From Pedobacter jeongneungensis (GTDB lineage: Bacteria > Bacteroidota > Bacteroidia > Sphingobacteriales > Sphingobacteriaceae), in NCBI RefSeq assembly GCF_000633455.1, contig NZ_AYMG01000014.1:124001-188000 (forward strand): DNA of 64,000 bases. The letters run 5' to 3'. Positions 61,213-64,000 of the stretch are shown here, piece after piece (within the stretch, counting starts at the first letter, position 1; each line of letters starts with the position of its first letter). The position numbers and the translations under genes were made by a program. The notes beneath the pieces were generated by a model that was given only the letters and a program-made list of their open reading frames with translations, ran no database searches and was not told where the DNA came from.

Positions 61213-64000
61213 TTATTCTTCTGTGTGTAAAGCTTCTTGTTCAAAACGATGGGCTTCTTTTAATTCCTTGTTTGGTTTGTATGGTTTTGCCCAATAAGAG
61301 TAAATGGCCGGGATTACAAATAAGGTTAATACCAGCGAGAACAATGTTCCACCCACAATTACGGTTCCCATACTCATCCTGCTTTTTGCAGCGGCGCCTA
61401 AAGCCAAGGCAATAGGTAAGGCACCAATCGCAATGGCTAAACTGGTCATTAAAATCGGGCGCAAGCGCGAAACAGCGGCTTCTCGTATGGCTTCCGGGAT
61501 GGGAGTGCCTTTTTCTTTTAACTGGTTGGCAAATTCGACAATCAAAATACCGTTTTTAGTTACTAAACCAATTAACATAATGGTTCCGATCTGGCTGAAA
61601 ATATTCCAGCTCTGTCCGCAAAGCCACAGTGATAAAAATGCACCTGCTACGGCCATTGGTACGGTTAAAATGATGATAATCGGATCTTTAAAACTCTCAA
61701 ACTGTGCCGAAAGGATTAAATAAACGAGTAAGAGGGCTAAACCGAAGGCAAAGAAAGTGTTTGATGAACTTTCTTTAAAATCCCGCGATTCTCCACTCAA
61801 ATCGGTAGAGAAGGTTTCGTCCAGTACTTTTTTAGATATGGCATCCATGGCATCAATACCTTCACCAATGCTTTTTCCTGGGGCTAAGCCAGCTGAAACG
61901 GTGGCAGCGATAAAACGATTGTTCCTGTATAATTGCGGCGGACTGCTTTCTTCTTTAGCGGTAACTACGTTATCCAGCTGAACCAGTTCGCCTTTATCAT
62001 TACGTACGTAAACCGAACTTAAATCCAATGGATCTTTTCTGTCGCCACGGTCAAACTGACCGATTACCTGGTATTGTTTACCATTCATGAAGAAGTACGA
62101 GAACCTTTGTCCGCTTAACCCCAGATTTAAGGTTTGGGCGATGGCAGAGATGGAAACACCTAAATTTTTGGCCTTATCACGATCAATCGTCAGGTTAATT
62201 TCGGGTTTGTTAAATTTCAGGTTCACATCCGAAACGGTAAAAGTAGGATCTTTAGATACGGCATCCATAAACAAAGGAATTTTCTCCCTTAGCTTTTCGA
62301 AATTCTGCGCCTGAATAATATAACTGATCGGTAAGCCTCCCCGGCGACCAACCGAAATGGTAGGCTGCTGGTTAACGATGGTTTTGCCCTCGGCATATTT
62401 TTTGGTGATGCGGGTGAGCATATCGGCAATATCCTTTTGCGAACGTTCACGCTCTTCCGGATATATCAAACCCATCCTCACAAAACCTGAGTTTACTGAA
62501 CCTGATCCACCAAAACCCGGAGAGGTAATGGTAATGTTTACATTTTTCTCCGGAACAGAATCAATCACCAATTGGTTCAGTTTCATGATAAACTGATCCG
62601 TATAGGTAAAAGATGCACCTTCTGGCGTAGTTACGTTGATATTGATTGCGCTTCTATCATCATAGGGAGCAGTTTCTTTTGGTAAAATCTTCCAGAATAA
62701 GAAAATTAAGCCCATACACACCAGAATAATCGGAATGGAAAGCCATCTTTTATCTAAAAATTTATTCAGATTCGATTCGTACGCATTGTTTAACTTCACA
62801 AAGTAAGGTTCTGTCCAATTGTAAAACCTTGATGGTTTATGCCCCCCTTTTTTCATCAGGTAAGCATTCAGCATTGGGGTTAAAGTAAGCGATACAAAGG
62901 CTGATACCAATACGGCAGCGCCGATTACCACTCCAAATTCCCGGAATAAACGCCCCACAAAACCCTGTAAGAAAATTACCGGTAAGAATACTGCTGCAAG
63001 GGTAATGGAAATGGAAATTACGGCAAAAAAGATTTCGTTTGATCCTTTAATGGCTGCCTCAAATGGCGACATGCCCTCTTCAACCTTTTTAAAGATATTT
63101 TCGGTTACCACAATACCATCATCTACCACCAAACCTGTAGCCAATACAATGGCCAGTAAACTCAATACGTTTATCGAGAAGCCAAAGGCATACATGATAA
63201 AGAAGGTGAAAACCAGCGATACCGGAATATCAATCAATGGCCTGAAAGCAATGGCCCAATCCCTAAAAAACAGGTAAATGATCAGAATTACCAGCACCAG
63301 TGATAAACCAATGGTTTCGGCCACCTCTGTTACCGAACGTTTAATAAACAAGGTATTGTCTAAAGCTACTTTAAGCTTAATGTCCTGTGGAATATCAGCT
63401 TTTAATTTATCAAAACGTTTGTAAAACTCTTTACTGATATCAAGATAATTGGCTCCAGGCTGTGGAATAATGGCAATGGCCACCATCGGTTTGCCCGATT
63501 CGCGCAAAATGGTTTCTTCGTTTTCCGGGCCTAAAACTGCATAACCAACATCTTTTAACTTAATTACCTGATTGCTGTCTGATTTCAGGATCAGGTTGTT
63601 AAACTGGTTTTCATCGGTCAGTTTTCCAAGGGTTTTTACCGTTAGCTCTGTTGTTGCACCCGTAATTTTTCCTGATGGAAGCTCCACGTTTTCGTTATCC
63701 AAAGCGGTAACAATATCCTGCGAGGTTAAACCGTAAGCACTCAGTTTATTAGGATCCATCCAGATACGCATGGCATATTTCCTTTGCCCCTGAATCTGCA
63801 CACTACTTACACCTGGAATGGTCTGGATACGGTCGGCAATTACGTTTTCTGCATAATCGCTTAATTCTAAGGTATTTCGTTTATCACTCTGGATCGTCAT
63901 CGATAAAATCGGATCAGAGTTTGCATCGGCCTTACTTACCACTGGTAAACCGTCGATATCTTTAGGTAAAGTACGTGCTGCCTGCGATACTTTATCGCGG
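61213..64000 (-). CDS. RND-family (AcrB/HAE1-like) efflux permease, 5' end beyond right edge
   Basis: The visible part is 929 residues; the frame is open to the window edge (the leading segment reads RDKVSQAARTLPKDIDGLPVVSKADANSDPI), so the apparent GTG at 63940-63942 is internal. Characteristic motifs are YAMRIWMDPNKLSAYGLT, VVDDGIVVTENIFKKVEEG (Asp pair for proton relay), the periplasmic GFGGSG loop, and VTKNGILIVEFANQLKEKG with RLRPILMTSLAIAIGALPIAL near the end. It drives proton-coupled export with the TolC protein downstream. The periplasmic adaptor gene is expected just beyond the right edge. Confidence 0.95.
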   Translation of the reverse strand, partial: RDKVSQAARTLPKDIDGLPVVSKADANSDPILSMTIQSDKRNTLELSDYAENVIADRIQTIPGVSSVQIQGQRKYAMRIWMDPNKLSAYGLTSQDIVTALDNENVELPSGKITGATTELTVKTLGKLTDENQFNNLILKSDSNQVIKLKDVGYAVLGPENEETILRESGKPMVAIAIIPQPGANYLDISKEFYKRFDKLKADIPQDIKLKVALDNTLFIKRSVTEVAETIGLSLVLVILIIYLFFRDWAIAFRPLIDIPVSLVFTFFIMYAFGFSINVLSLLAIVLATGLVVDDGIVVTENIFKKVEEGMSPFEAAIKGSNEIFFAVISISITLAAVFLPVIFLQGFVGRLFREFGVVIGAAVLVSAFVSLTLTPMLNAYLMKKGGHKPSRFYNWTEPYFVKLNNAYESNLNKFLDKRWLSIPIILVCMGLIFLFWKILPKETAPYDDRSAININVTTPEGASFTYTDQFIMKLNQLVIDSVPEKNVNITITSPGFGGSGSVNSGFVRMGLIYPEERERSQKDIADMLTRITKKYAEGKTIVNQQPTISVGRRGGLPISYIIQAQNFEKLREKIPLFMDAVSKDPTFTVSDVNLKFNKPEINLTIDRDKAKNLGVSISAIAQTLNLGLSGQRFSYFFMNGKQYQVIGQFDRGDRKDPLDLSSVYVRNDKGELVQLDNVVTAKEESSPPQLYRNNRFIAATVSAGLAPGKSIGEGIDAMDAISKKVLDETFSTDLSGESRDFKESSSNTFFAFGLALLLVYLILSAQFESFKDPIIIILTVPMAVAGAFLSLWLCGQSWNIFSQIGTIMLIGLVTKNGILIVEFANQLKEKGTPIPEAIREAAVSRLRPILMTSLAIAIGALPIALALGAAAKSRMSMGTVIVGGTLFSLVLTLFVIPAIYSYWAKPYKPNKELKEAHRFEQEALHTEE

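Noticed and set aside
61212..61244. Upstream start of the TolC gene
   Set aside because: It would put a hydrophilic stretch before the signal peptide and overlap the RND gene; ATG 61209-61211 fits the family.
61304..61723. 139-codon plus-strand frame opposite the RND gene
   Set aside because: Antisense to a strongly conserved membrane protein; its hydrophobic look is a mirror of the real gene.
63940..63942. GTG as start of the RND permease
   Set aside because: The frame continues upstream to the window edge with conserved RND sequence, so the start lies outside.

Overview
The window looks like chromosome from a Bacteroidota organism, most likely a Pedobacter-like member of the Sphingobacteriaceae. 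The evidence is AT-rich DNA, weak Shine-Dalgarno sequences, occasional TAnnTTTG promoter elements, FecI/FecR-SusC/SusD units, a type IX secretion (T9SS) substrate with a PorP/SprF partner, and LytS/LytTR two-component proteins. No rRNA, tRNA, CRISPR array, prophage or insertion sequence was recognised.

Layout. 1-5.3 kb: the end of cytochrome c oxidase subunit I, then heme A synthase, protoheme farnesyltransferase, two subunit III paralogues, subunit IV, a Sco-like protein that has lost its copper ligands, and a DUF420 protein; together a heme-copper oxidase and its assembly factors. 5.4-24.2 kb: two tandem paralogous uptake loci, each in the order ECF sigma, FecR anti-sigma, SusC, SusD, HExxH lipoprotein, DUF4302 lipoprotein, each closed by a strong terminator. 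24.4-27.4 kb: small exported or membrane proteins (one a DUF983 protein), a DUF2461 protein and an OmpA-type lipoprotein. 27.9-30.5 kb (minus): a STAND-like NTPase with a C-terminal repeat region. 30.7-47.3 kb: a 4487-residue T9SS type B surface protein built of repeats, followed by PorP/SprF and a TPR-PD40-OmpA protein.

47.8-53.0 kb is the most interesting part. It holds a full-length LanB-type dehydratase, a LytS-type sensor kinase, two tandem, very short, nearly identical, cysteine-free peptide genes (51852-52001 and 52056-52202) and a LytTR response regulator. The peptides have the form of RiPP precursors: a constant N-terminal leader and a Ser/Thr-rich C-terminal part. No LanC cyclase, protease or exporter is present. 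I propose a dehydrated (dehydroalanine/dehydrobutyrine) non-lanthionine peptide system under two-component control, possibly a modified-peptide signalling circuit. Paired GGTT-type motifs precede both the kinase/peptide intergenic region and the regulator gene.

53.4-64 kb: an unknown 124-residue protein with a stand-alone HsdR-N-like nuclease domain; htpG with a sigma-54-like promoter; a 273-bp minisatellite in three full copies; a DUF4241 protein; a single-domain response regulator; an N-acetylglucosamine-kinase-like enzyme; and a TolC/RND efflux pair, the RND gene running off the right edge.
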